NCBI GenBank assembly: GCA_039519185.1 | Contig: CM076851.1 | Location: 30,525,825-30,589,824 of the forward strand | DNA: 64,000 nt | DNA from: Astragalus membranaceus | Taxonomy: Eukaryota; Streptophyta; Magnoliopsida; Fabales; Fabaceae | Direction: 5' to 3' | Shown here: positions 21,850 through 32,505 of the stretch, piece by piece | How the letters are laid out: each line of letters opens with the position of its first letter | How positions within the stretch are numbered: position 1 is the first letter of the stretch | Made by a program: the position numbers and the translations under genes | Notes under the pieces: generated by a model | Told to the model about the DNA's origin: nothing | Databases searched by the model: none | What the model saw: the letters and a program-made list of their open reading frames with translations, nothing else

Positions 21850-22241
21850 TTTGTCGGCACGAGCCTTCACAATCTTCCCATTCCGAACGTCATTATCAAA
21901 ACAGACGATTAGAGGATCCAGCTCCGCCTATGGGTACAAGCAACGAACCTGGGCTAAGCATTTCTTAAAAGAGGCCTTGGCAAAGTCCTTCGCCTTACGT
22001 GCCACTGTTTGCAAATTCTCCTTGGACTCCTCTCTCACCTGACTTAACTCCCTCTGAGAATCCGAAAGCTGGTCGCGAAGTTTCATATTATCGACTTGAA
22101 GCCCTTTAACCTTCTCACTTAATATAGATTGACACTTCCTTAGCCCCGTGATGGTAACTCCAACAACAACAAGTTGTTTCTGAAGCTTTCCCTTCTCCAC
22201 TTGAAGGCGGTCTCGCTCTTCTCTAATCCCTGCAAGAAACG
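21850..22241 (-). pseudogene. C-terminal coiled-coil part of the antisense Tat ORF
   Basis: On the minus strand the frame 22200-21928 is rich in Leu/Lys/Glu/Gln heptads (SEKVKGLQVDNMKLRDQLSD) and ends KKCLAQVRCLYP. That parallels FEEALAQVQCVYP in the antisense ORF of the Tat element at 11955-12164. It is cut from its N-terminal half by insertions at 22242-25250. Confidence 0.65.
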
Positions 22242-23729
22242 GGTGATAACTCTGTTTTATATAGAGTTATTTATGCATCTAAACATAACTAATTACTTGA
22301 AACCAAGTGTAATATGTGTTAAATATAGTAGTATGAAGTAAAATAACAACATTCTATGTTTCAAAGAGGATTATGTAATGATTTAAGCATTTTGTATATA
22401 TATTGGTATGTTTGATATGTTTGTTCAGTGCACTTGCAGTTAGGTGCAACTACACCAAAGAAACAAACAGTGCATCTGCACTAACCACATTTACAACAGT
22501 GCAACTGCACTTAGGTGCATCTGCACCATCCTGCGCTGAATGCAGATTTAAACCCACCTTGGAAGCACCTCAATTCATACCAATGCATAAACATTTCTAT
22601 GACATCATGCTTAGTCACAAGTCACATGGAGGCACATGCCAACATGCAAGAGGAGGCGCCCACAATGAGAAATCATCATGAAAGGCTACGCATCTAGGAC
22701 ACATGGTCTTCCACAATTGGACCTCTCTTTTGGACTCAATCTCCTCAATCAAAGCTCTGAGAAGTAACCTTGGTTAAGCCACATTTGGTCAGCTTGATCT
22801 CCAAGCAAACCCTCACTTGAAGGAAACCTCCAAGGCTATATAAAGGCTTCCACTTCTCACTTGAACAATATCTCATAGCTCACATCATAAGATATATATC
22901 ATACACTTCACTTGTAATTTAGTAGTTTCATTCCTTATAGTTTTTAGTAGTAGTTTGTTGGCAAGATGGTAAGGAAGGAACCGACGACTTCTTCTTTCAC
23001 TTCTTCATCAACTTAGTTAGTTGCAACTGCACCAGGAAGTCAGTGCTTCTGCACTGCTGGGCAAATTTATGCAAGAGTACTTCAATCAGTGTAATCTCTA
23101 CTCTATTGATATCTCTTGTACTTTCATTTATATTAATATGTTTTATTTCATCTATCTTTGCCTTGCAATGCATATTATGAGCTAAACCTTTTTTGGTTGA
23201 GATGTTCTAACTTTATAATGAGCTTTTGAGTAAGTTATTATGCCTTTAAGTGTTGCATGTATTTTGGGTCTTGTGTTATACTACATCCATCTTATTGTAA
23301 GGTTGATCGCTTAGAATAAGTAGAGTTATATTCACAGACATGGTCTATAACTAGAAATCAAGACTAATAAGGGTGAGTGTTTTAATGAAGACTTTGTTAA
23401 CTTGTGTAATAAAGAAAATTTTGTTAAAACCATGTTAAGTCCTAGACGTAGGATAACATAGTCCTTAGGGTGAAACTGTGGGTACTTCAAAGGCAGGAGT
23501 GAACTTATTTAGCACGCCTAGACATAGGAAGCTTGTAACAAAACTCTGAAGAAAGTAGCTGAAAGGCACATACTCATGCATCTGCACCACATAAAAGCAC
23601 AAAACTCTCAAAAGTGAATTATTTAGTGAAGACATCTCAACTATCATTCTCAACTGATTTCCTTCACATTCTTTTACATATTTGCATTCTGTTTTCACTT
23701 AACATAAAAACCCCAAATTTGTGAGTAGT
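22242..23729. mobile_element. Probable LTR (solo or truncated) of an unassigned retrotransposon
   Basis: It begins TGATAACTCTGTTTTATATA, an LTR-like TG start. It has a TATA-like CTATATAAAGG at about 22843 and repeated GTGCA(A/T)CTGCAC words (22430-22540, 23025-23060). There is no coding domain. The 3' end abuts the CACTA terminus at 23730 and no TSD was found, so identity and boundaries are tentative. Confidence 0.4.
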
Positions 23730-24479
23730 CACTAGTGCAAAAAAGGGATTTAAAGTCAGGCGAAAAGGGGATTTAAAGTCAGACGCTCGCTTGACTTTTA
23801 TTAAGTCGACTATGTATGTCAGGAGTTTTAAAGTCAAGCGATAGCCTGACTTCGTAAGTCTGATTTAAAGTCAAGCATTTATTTCGCCTGACTTCGTAAG
23901 TCAGTTTTAAAGTCAAGCATTTATTTCGCCTGACTTCGTAAGTCAGTTTTAAAGTCAAGCATTTATTTCGTCTGACTTCGTAAGTCAGTTTTAAAGTCAA
24001 GCATTTCTTATTGCCTGACTTCGTAAGTCTTATTTAAAGTCAAGCATTTATTTTTGCCTGACTTCGTAAGTATGATTTAAAGTCAAGCATTTTGTTATCG
24101 CCTGACTTCGTAACTATGATTTAAAGTCAGGCTTTAGTTTTGACCGACTTTAAAAGTTCAATTTTTTTTTAAAAAAAAAAATTATTTGGTAGCCAGCTTA
24201 TCTAAATAATGACTGCTAAATTACTTTTTTTAAAAAAAAATCAAACAAATAAAGAAAGGCAGAAAACAATCAAACATTAACACACTTTTTTTCATTTATA
24301 ATCTTATATCAATACAATCTTAATCCAATATCAAATTATAATATAGTACCTAATGATTGTGCCAAATCTAAAGTATTTAATGAAATCAATTTGTATAGTT
24401 AGATACAACCGGTGGCAAAAAAAATATCAGTATCAACTTATATTATAATCTTCCCAGGTAGCTAAGTTCCATGTTTTGA

Positions 24480-24577
24480 CTCAACCTCAGCCCAAAACAT
24501 GCCATAAACTGGTCTGTGGTCTTAAAACCTCGATTCGCCACGAACGTACGATAATTGATGTAGGCCTTCTCCATTCC
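24480..24577 (-). pseudogene. Captured fragment of a type I inositol polyphosphate 5-phosphatase
   Basis: The minus strand reads GEGLHQLSYVRGESRF, a stop, then DHRPVYGMFWAEVE. This is the C-terminal catalytic segment of plant 5-phosphatases, including the conserved SDHRPV motif with the Ser codon turned into a stop. The parent enzyme removes the 5-phosphate from inositol phosphates or phosphoinositides. Only about 33 codons remain, so it is non-functional. It lies inside the CACTA element, which suggests transposon-mediated capture. Confidence 0.75.
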
Positions 24578-25030
24578 TGTTCCTCTTCATCAACATTCAA
24601 GGTTTCATGAATGTAAGCCTTCACCGAGACTTTTGAGATCAGTAACCTGCAAAATAGAGAACAGAAGAAGAAAGTGAACAACAAATTAAAGGTGAATAAT
24701 TTATTCACTAAATTATCAAGTGACAAACTTTAAACATAGATGCCAATAAAAGAACTAATAATTGTTATAGCTAAACCAAATGCAGTGTCCACTTCATAAT
24801 CACTAAAACTCAATGCATCCTAAGCACAGTTATAGCTAAACCAATCAGCAGGACTTATAATCAGAATCTTATGTCAAGAATAAGATGTCTAGTTTGATTA
24901 TTTTTCACTAGTAGAGTTTATTAGCAGCTAAAGAAATGGATGATGATGATGTTAACTAAATGCTTTATTCAGTTCTTAAGCATTAAAAGCAAGTGGGATC
25001 AAAGCTTAAGCATAAAAAAAGAGAACTCAC

Positions 25031-25225
25031 AGCATCCTTTATCTTGGTTGTAATATCACCACCTTTAACATGAGCAACTTTCAAGCACTGCATCATAACT
25101 CGTTGAGAAACTCCTTGCCCCCCATCCTTTTGAATGGCACAAACATCACCATTTGCATTAAGTGTTGCAGTCACGCGACCAGTCATTACAGCCTCTTCGT
25201 CAAAGTCACCATCTTCATCTAAGGA
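25031..25225 (-). pseudogene. Captured exon of an exosome RNase PH-type subunit
   Basis: The minus-strand frame reads VMTGRVTATLNANGDVCAIQ, then GGQGVSQRVMMQCLKVAHVK and DITTKIKDAV. It ends at a GT (AGGATGCT/GTGAGT), so an exon-intron border was carried along. The pattern resembles the C-terminal part of plant exosome ring subunits of the RRP43/RRP45 kind; I am not sure which. The frame is open but truncated and is fused by chance to the neighbouring Tat antisense frame. Confidence 0.55.
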
Positions 25226-25254
25226 GCCTATGGTTTTTGCCGCACTATGGTCAC

Positions 25255-25912
25255 CAGGCACAACCCAGAAATACTTGTGCCTCCACTTCTTCTGAGAATC
25301 CGTATACCTCTTGAAAGTCGAGAGGTTAGGTCAGTTACGAAATGACACGTGCTCATAGCAATACCGGTCTGAACCACACACCCGTCTCCAAGAAACCTCG
25401 AACACACTGAAGAAAACATCACTAGATGGTGTTCTCCGCATATCCCGCATCACAAGTTCAAAAGCTCTCAGAAAGGACCACCCATTAGGATGCAACTGGG
25501 AAGGAGCGGCCCCAATGAATCTTAGAATCCCTTGCTGAAAAAAGGTGAAAGGGGAGCGGACACCTACCCTGGACAAAACACTGTGATAAATCATGAATTT
25601 CAAGGTTTTGGGAGTCTGGTAGACCCGCTCTCCTTGTCTAACGCTCTCTAACCACCACTCTTGGCCCGGACCCCCAACAAAGCAATCGAGGTCCGATGGG
25701 TCTTTTCCAAAACTAAAAAAGCTCTTCGCGCCACGAAGATTCCGAGAAACCCAATCATAGTCGACCTCATCAAACTCTTCCGGCTCGACATCTCAGAAGT
25801 CAATGGTGAATTTGGGGACGTCGAGGAGTCAAAATCTTTCATTCGTCCGACGGGCATGCGACTACCATATGGGATTTTCCTCACCGCCTGCTTAGTCCGG
25901 GGCATCAACTAA
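25255..25912 (-). pseudogene. N-terminal PF04195-like part of the antisense Tat ORF
   Basis: The minus-strand frame 25603-25331 has FTFFQQGILRFIGAAPSQLH and PNGWSFLRAFELVM, closely like the domain in the antisense ORF of the Tat element at 13160-13618. It then reads KKWRHKYFWVVPGD up to the CACTA border. Blocks 25908-25648 and 25603-25331 are in different frames, so it is broken or spliced. Function in these elements is unknown. Confidence 0.72.
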
Positions 25913-26025
25913 ATCTGCAGGATGGGGGTGTATAGTCAAAACAAGTATATAACAAGAGAATGGATGACTTGTTGACAAACCCCCCTCCTGAGGCTGCCTA
26001 AGCAGAGTTAAAAAGAGGGGGAAGG
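25913..26025. other. Outer Tat element spacer and TSD of the Athila-like insertion
   Basis: Non-coding. It ends in GAAGG (26021-26025), which is repeated at 59375-59379 on the other side of the Athila-like element. Confidence 0.6.
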
Positions 26026-26285
26026 TGATGACTCATCATCATATGTATATTTTCGCTCAGTTTACAACCGAAATGTCGGTGATTTTATGTTTGATTCAGC
26101 CAATAGTTAGGATTTTGGCATAATTTTAGTTCTATGTAATAAGTGCGGAGTTGTAACAAAATGCATGAGAAATCCTTCAATTTGATGTGGCGTCTACTAG
26201 CGAACCAGACACTTGCCTAGTGACGAAACGGAAAAAAGAAGGAAGGAAAAAGATCGGACAGCTTTCGCACCAGCAGCCAAGAACG
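26026..26285 (+). repeat. 5' LTR of Athila-like element, piece 1
   Basis: Starts TGATGACTCATCATC and matches 58199-58457 of the 3' LTR with few differences. It ends at GAACG, the target duplicated by the copia insertion. Confidence 0.88.
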
Positions 26286-26643
26286 TGTAGATATCTTGTA
26301 TGCAGGACTTGTATTGCAGGTCAAGGTTTTGATGATGAAAAAGACCAAGAGCTAAAATGACAAAAGTAAAAGTTGACCTAAAGCCAAAGGTGATGAAAGT
26401 GACAAAGTATAAAAGTCACAATCCAAGACCATCAAGCTCAAGGATTGAAAGATTCAAGATGTAAGGGTAGCCCTTAGAAATAAGGGTAGTCCTTAGGGTT
26501 TGGGTGCGTCTTAGAAAAAATTGTAAGCTCTTACGAAGGTCAGCTCATCTCTCAAAAGTCTCACGTCTTAAATGTTTTTCAAAATGCATGCATGAACACA
26601 TAAACTTAAAAACCATTTTGAAAACACTTTGGAAAAGAAATAA

Positions 26644-27065
26644 ATCGATTCAATATTTTTTACTAATCTTCAAAATCGATTTCCAACACAATTTGAAAAT
26701 GTATAATCGATTGTAAATGTTTTTCTCACATCACATAATCGATTTGCATCCTTCCTATTTCAAGAGAAATCGATTTCACATCACTTCTTTCATGGCATAA
26801 ATCGATTCCGAAGCAAATCCTTTTTAAAAGGAAGAATCGATTCATGCCTTCTCTTCTAAACTTAGAAATCGATTCCTACATGTCTCAGGCAAGCCAAGAA
26901 TCGATTCATACAAAATTCCATTGAGTATGGAATCGATTCGTAGCCTTCCTGGATCTCAAGAATCGATTGTTACTATTTCCTAAGTAAGGAAAAATCGATT
27001 CCTACTTAAAAGAAGTCAATAGAGAATCGATTTTTAGATCCAATGCAATTCAACAAAGAATCGAT
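26644..27065. promoter_or_regulatory. Phased array of 14 ATCGAT sites in the LTR U3
   Basis: ATCGAT starts at 26644, 26675, 26706, 26738, 26769, 26801, 26836, 26868, 26900, 26932, 26962, 26994, 27026 and 27060. Steps are 30-35 bp, mostly 31-32, about three turns of B-DNA. Each site is usually AATCGATT-like, while the spacers differ. It lies just upstream of the TATA box, so a tandem binding-site enhancer is plausible but unproven. Confidence 0.8.
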
Positions 27066-27106
27066 TCCTACATCTTTTTTAACGTAAACCTTATTTTTTC
27101 ATAGCC

Positions 27107-27114
27107 TATAAATA
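27107..27114 (+). promoter_or_regulatory. TATA box of the copia 5' LTR
   Basis: CTATAAATAGAGGCC context, about 40 bp after the last ATCGAT site. The same box is in the 3' LTR near 34420. Confidence 0.75.
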
Positions 27115-27799
27115 GAGGCCTCATAGCCTCCATTTCTCACGAACCCATTCTCACAATCTATAACTTCTGAAAAACTCTTTATATTTTATTTGTGTTCTTC
27201 TCGCACCGCTGGTCCGTCAAGAGCTGATCTTTCGCTAAGAGTTAGTTGGGGTTGCGTTCTTCAAGTTGTAATATCTGCCTTCGTTATAGGTATTTCTGTA
27301 TTTACTTTATTGTTATTTTGTTATTGTGATTTGTACTAGAGAGTGGGGTATCTCTCTAGGGGAAGCTGCATGTACTAGGAAGTGGGGTATCTTTCTAGGG
27401 CAGTTGTTTGTAACAAGGGTGGGGTATCTCTTGTTGTTGTGTTGTTAGATTTGAGGGCTCTCTATAGGTGGGGTATCCTGTAGGAGAGTGCCTGAGTCTG
27501 TAAAGGTTTCCCGAGGCACCTGTAAGCCTTGTTGTTTGGTTAGTGGAAAATCTCACAAGGGTGTGAGGACTGGACGTAGGTCACTAGGAGGTGACCGAAC
27601 CAGGATAAATCTCTACGTGCTTTACTGCTTTCCTGCTTTAATGTTTTACCGCTTTATTGCTTTATCTTCTAATTCCTTCGCTTCCACTTAACCTGCGCGA
27701 AAATTGATCTAAGTCATTGAAAAGGGGAAAACGTTTTCAAAAGTTTTTAAATCTCAATTCACCCCCCCCCTCTTGAGACTGAAGCCACTTGGTAACAAG

Positions 27800-27811
27800 T
27801 GGTATCAGAGC
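27800..27811 (+). other. Primer-binding site (tRNA-iMet) of the copia element
   Basis: TGGTATCAGAGC, two bases after the LTR end, complementary to the 3' end of plant initiator tRNA-Met. Confidence 0.9.
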
Positions 27812-27849
27812 TAGACTCTTGTATAAAGGGCCTAGCAGCTTCAAGAGAA

Positions 27850-30800
27850 ATGGCTTCAGGTTGGTCTACGCAAGAGGGTGCATCTCTTACCCGTCCTCCG
27901 GGATTCAACGGGAAAGATTACGCATATTGGAAAGAAAGAATGAGAATCTTTATTGAAGGGGTAGACTTAGATGTTTGGGATGCTGTGGAAAAAGGACCCT
28001 ATGTCCCCACGCACATAGTAGATGGTATTCTTACAATAAAAAGTAGAAATGAATGGTCTAATGATGAGAAAAGAAAAGTGCAACATAATTTACGTGCTAA
28101 AAATATTATTACTTCTGGTTTGAGTGCTGATGAATATTTTCGAGTTTCAAACTGTAAATCTGCCCAAGAAATGTGGGATAATCTTCAAGCTACTCATGAG
28201 GGTACAAGTGAAGTGAAAAGGGCAAGAACAAATACTCTTACCAGAGAGTACGAATTGTTTAGAATGAATACAGGTGAAACAATATCAGAGATGCAGAAAA
28301 GGTTCACTCACATAGTGAACAGATTGGGTTCATTAGGAAAATCATTTCCTCCCGAAGACTTGATCAACAAAGTGTTGAGATGCCTAAACAGAGAATGGCA
28401 ACCAAAGGTGACTGCAATAACTGAGTCAAGAAACTTGACTACCATGACTCTCGTCACCCTGTTTGGGAAACTACTAGAGCATGAGTTAGAGCTCACTCGC
28501 CTAGCAGAGCATGAAGGAAAAGACAAGAAGAACAAAAACTTAGCTCTCAAAGCTTCCAGTTCAAGCTCATCCGACGATAGTGATGATTCGGAAGATGAAG
28601 ATGAAGACGAGGAGAAAATGGAACTAATGGTTAGTAAATTCAAAAAGTTCATGAAAAGGGGAAGATCTCTCAAAAAGAATTCTCCAACCAAAAGAGGCTC
28701 AAGCAAGGAAAACCTCTCAAATCCACCAACTTGCCACGAATGTGGAAAATCCGGACACATAAAGATAGAGCGCCCAAAATTACAAAGAAAATGATCAAGG
28801 TTTGAGAAAAAGGGATCCAAGAGAAATAGGAGTAGAAAAGCCTACACAGCATGGGAAAGCAATGACATGAACTCATCAGATAAATCAGAAAGTGAAAAAG
28901 ATCAAGTTGCTCTCATGGCCGACCACGACAGCGAAAGTGAAACTAAGGTATATTCTAACTCTAAAACTTTGCAAGATACTTATGATGAACTGTATGAAGC
29001 ATTTACTAAGTTGCATGATAAGTCCTTAAAATTAGCTAAGGCATTAAGTAAATCCAAGAAAGTCATCACTCATCTTCAAAATGATATTATTTCTTTAACT
29101 AAGGAAAAACTAGAGCTTAGAAAAGAAAATGATAGTCTTGCATGTTTTAAAGCAAATTACGTTTGTGATAGATGTGTTGATTTTGAAAATAAAGTGCATG
29201 AGCTAGAATGGACTGTAGAAAAATTGTCTAACGTACAACATGTGCATCATAGAAACAATCTCATAAAAAGGCATGAGCATTATAAACCAAAGTTTTCCAC
29301 TAGATCATATATTAAATGTTATTGTTGTGGTAAACCTGGACATACAGCTTCTGTTTGCAGGGCAAGAGGTATACAAAATATGAAAAATGTATGGGTTCCC
29401 AAAAGGACCATACCTGTAACACCCCGATTTTCGTGCGTTGTGGTCCTCTTAGTGCGTGTTTGTTTCATGGATTATTTTGTTATTGATAAGATCAAATTAT
29501 TTTAATTTATTGTGTGTTTGAGTTATTAAAATTAGTGAAAATCATATTTAATTGTATTTTTATCTGCTATTGGTAATATATGATTTTTGTTATATATTAT
29601 ATATTTATTTTATTTTTATGAAATATTAGTATTTTAAGTATATTTTACTTGGAGACAATGTTTTGGGTTAGAGAAGTGTTATATCGAGTGTTTCAATTAA
29701 AAAGGACTTTAGAAAATGAATTAGAATCAATTTGGGTCATTTTAATGATGCAATCCAATGTCTTTTTGAAAGCCCAACTCGCCACACCCCTTGTTTTCAC
29801 GCGTACACTCCCCAGGTCCAGCCCAATCACGCAGCCCAGCACTCAAACACTAGCGCGACCCAGGATTAGCCCAGACCCGACCCGCGCCCTGTTCTTCTTC
29901 TTCCTTCTCGCGCAGCTGTGACCAAAACCTACCCAGCAACTCTCCTTCGCGTTCTCTTCCGCCAAGCCACGGCCAAAACCCGAAATTGACAGAACAACTC
30001 GAAATCGACCATGGCTAGCCTACCTTATTACTGTTTCGTTCCTCTCGGGTTAGGAACCTTCTTAAGCTGTCTTTTGATTCCTTGAGTCACGATTTCAATC
30101 TGCTCCCATTGTTCCTATGCAATTCTAGTAGGTATTTCTTCTTCAGAACACAATGTATTATGTATAAATTTAATATTTCTAGTATATGACTTTTGTACTG
30201 TCATTGTTGTTGTTGGACGATTGTACGCATTCGAGTCAAACATTGTCCTGCTGGAATTGATTCACGCTTGAGAACTCGTAATTTGTCTCTGTAGAGATTT
30301 GCCCTTGGAAGACGCTTCGATACCAGGTAAGGGTGGGTCTCATCTTCTCTATAATAGGGTTTTATGATGGGGACTAAGTAGGGGTAGGCTCTATGTATGC
30401 CGTTTTATGTATTTCTAGTGATTAATGATGAACCCTAGGCATATGACAACTTGTTGTTGAGAAATTGTGGTTTGCGTGCTAAGTGCTTGGATACTCCTTG
30501 ATGGTATTGTGATTGATAATGATTCGGTGGATGATTTTTGACGACTCTTTATGTGTTCATGATTGATTTGTGATGTGATATTATTTTTACGGTTGATATG
30601 CGATTTGAAGTTGTTTGTATGAGTTGTATGTGATTTGATGAAGTTGTGTTGCTCGAATTCGTTGTTGTTGGTGTCATAGGCGCATAGGGCGCCATTTTTG
30701 TGTTTATGATGTTGCTGGATTTTGTTGTCTAGTGTGCTGGGTTGCTGTGTCCAGGTGCAGGGTGCCCTGCTGGGCGCCTGTCTCAGTGTGCCTGTCTTGG

Positions 30801-32505
30801 TGCTAGGAGCCTTGGCCATGGGCGCCAAGGGCGCCAATGTTGCGTGCCATATTTTGTCAAAATTTTTGTTGGGTTCCCATACACTGAGTGAATGCCTCGT
30901 GCAAAATTAATTTTGGAGTCAAATGAGCTGTTTTCCGTGTTGGCCTTAGGCGCCTAGTGCATGGGCGCCGTGTTCCCCTGCGCCAGTGTGCGCGTGTGTT
31001 GTGTGTTGCTGGGCGCCAGGTGCCAGGCGCTGGGCGCCAAGGGCGCCATTTTCAGGATGTTCCCGATTTTTATTGAAAACTGTTTTTGCTATATCTTTTG
31101 ACTCGGGTGTCCGTTTTAAGTGTTTCAAAAAGCGTTGTGAAGCCTTTTCAGTTGTCTATCTGTGTGTTCCATTTTTAAAAATAAAAACTTATTATTTCTG
31201 AAGGTTGCTAGGCGCCCCAAGTGGCTGTTCCCAGTGGTCGTTGCTGTGACATAGAAAAATCATTTTGGTGTCTTTAAAGATCCCCTTTTGCGTAAAATCA
31301 GTGGTTTTAGCGTCCAAGTGTCAAAAGTGATGATTTTGATGATGATGCCCTTAGTGGCTAGCTAAATGACGTTTTTCCCTTAGTGGCCAATATTATTGAT
31401 GATGATGTGTAAATGATGATGATGCCCTTAGTGGCTAGTTAAATGACCTTTTTGCCCTTAGTGGCCAATGTTGTTGATAATGATGTGTAAATGACGATGA
31501 TGCCCTTGGTGGCTAGTAAATGACGTTTTTGCCCTCAGTGGCTATTGTTTGAATTGATGATGTTTATGAATAAGTGACGGTGAAAATAAGTGACGTTGAG
31601 GCCCAAAAAGGCTAAGTGACGATAAGGCCCGAAAGGCTAAGTGACGTTGTTGTGTGTAATTATGAATTGACAGGTGCTGTGCCTCTTATTTGGCAAATTG
31701 GTAAGTGACGGGTCACATAGTTGACCGTGATTGTGTGTTTGTGCGTGGTGCATGTCATAGTGTCTCATGCCTCCCATATGCATAAACCCAGTGACGTTTT
31801 GAGGCCCAAAAGGCTAAGTGACGATGAGGCCATAAAGGCTAAGCGACGTTTGTGAAAAGGTACCTCATGCATATGCCCGCGAGTGGGTTGCATTTCATAC
31901 TCCTGCATGACATTGTGACGACTCGTTGTGCCGAGTAACTTGATGATGAGATTGACTGTTTACCCTTGCTGATGGAATTGACTGTTTTATCCTTGATGAT
32001 TGACTTGATGTTTCGTGGTGTGGTCTATATAGTGTCATAACCCTAGCTTAGTGCTTATCATATGCTTTATTATATGGTTAGATGAACTCACCCCTTCTGT
32101 TTGAATGTTACCCCATATGCGGTAACGTGCAGGTGAGCACAAGTGAAGGCCTAGGAACCTTCGCTAGCTGAGTCGGGTCGTCTGCTCTGATATGTAACAC
32201 TTGGGGGAAATAGAACGTTGTTTTAGTTTATTCAAGACTGTGTATAATTGTTGGACTTTCCGCTGTGAGGTTGTAATTTATTTGATAATGACGTTTTGAA
32301 AGTATTATAAGACTGTTTTCAGAAAGAGAGTAATTTGGCGTGTGATGTTTAATGAAGTAAGTGTGACATTCCTTGTGGTGTAATTAAAATTTTGAAACTC
32401 TGATTTTTACGCTAATAAATTAACGGGTAGAAAAGGGGTGTTACAATACCAAACACTAATCCACAAGGACCCAAAGAGATTTGGGTACCGAGAACCTTGT
32501 TTTAG
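27850..32505 (+). pseudogene. Copia Gag, interrupted by a stop and a solo LTR
   Basis: The ATG at 27850 (MASGWSTQEG) is the natural start. Reading: PPGFNGKDYAYWKERMRIF and a UBN2-type gag body to about residue 230; an acidic Ser/Asp/Glu stretch; a first CCHC-like knuckle, CHECGKSGHIKIERP (last Cys replaced by Arg); then an in-frame TGA at 28792-28794. The same frame continues with a coiled-coil-like region and a second knuckle, CYCCGKPGHTASVC, to 29414. The solo LTR (29415-32445) splits it. Past the LTR the frame resumes (NTNPQGPKEIWVP) and stops at 32503-32505. Gag would form the element's particle. Confidence 0.85.
29415..32445 (+). mobile_element. Solo LTR of a Tekay-type chromovirus
   Basis: Begins TGTAACACCCCGATTTT, ends AGGGGTGTTACA, and is flanked by TSD ATACC (29410-29414 and 32446-32450). 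It is 3031 bp with no internal region, so LTR-LTR recombination left one copy. It shares blocks with the LTRs at 36081-43929 and 48131-57030 read on their minus strand, including a GGCGCC-rich segment (30680-31050). Tandem units CCCTTAGTGGC...AAATGACG fill 31345-31550 and GAGGCCCAAAAGGCTAAGTGACG units 31590-31860. Confidence 0.88.

Larger units (their letters stand above)
23730..25250. mobile_element. CACTA element carrying host gene fragments (Pack-CACTA-like)
   Basis: The left terminus CACTAGTGCAAAAAAGGG (23730) is followed by at least eight subterminal repeats of a GACTTCGTAAGTC...TTTAAAGTCAAGC unit (23800-24150). The right end is inferred at about 25231-25250 (TTTTTGCCGCACTATGG), a degraded inverted match directly next to resumed Tat antisense ORF. 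No transposase is seen. Instead it carries an inositol polyphosphate 5-phosphatase fragment and an exosome subunit fragment. No 3-bp TSD was confirmed. Confidence 0.7.
26286..27797 (+). repeat. 5' LTR of the copia element
   Basis: 1512 bp, TG...CA. The U3 holds 14 ATCGAT sites at regular spacing (26644-27065). The TATA box is TATAAATA at 27107-27114. R/U5 contains four GTGGGGTATC words (27344-27475). It is near-identical to the 3' LTR except for one missing array unit and scattered substitutions. Confidence 0.92.

Noticed and set aside
24983..25261. 92-codon minus-strand ORF read as one protein
   Set aside because: It is a chance fusion of the Tat antisense frame (MPGDHS) with a CACTA-borne exosome exon and read-through into its intron.
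26644..27065. Regular ATCGAT spacing read as a CRISPR-like array
   Set aside because: The repeat is only 6-8 bp, it lies in a plant LTR duplicated at 33991-34378, and no cas gene or bacterial context exists.
29649..29921. 90-codon ORF inside the copia region
   Set aside because: It lies in the solo Tekay LTR and has no domain.
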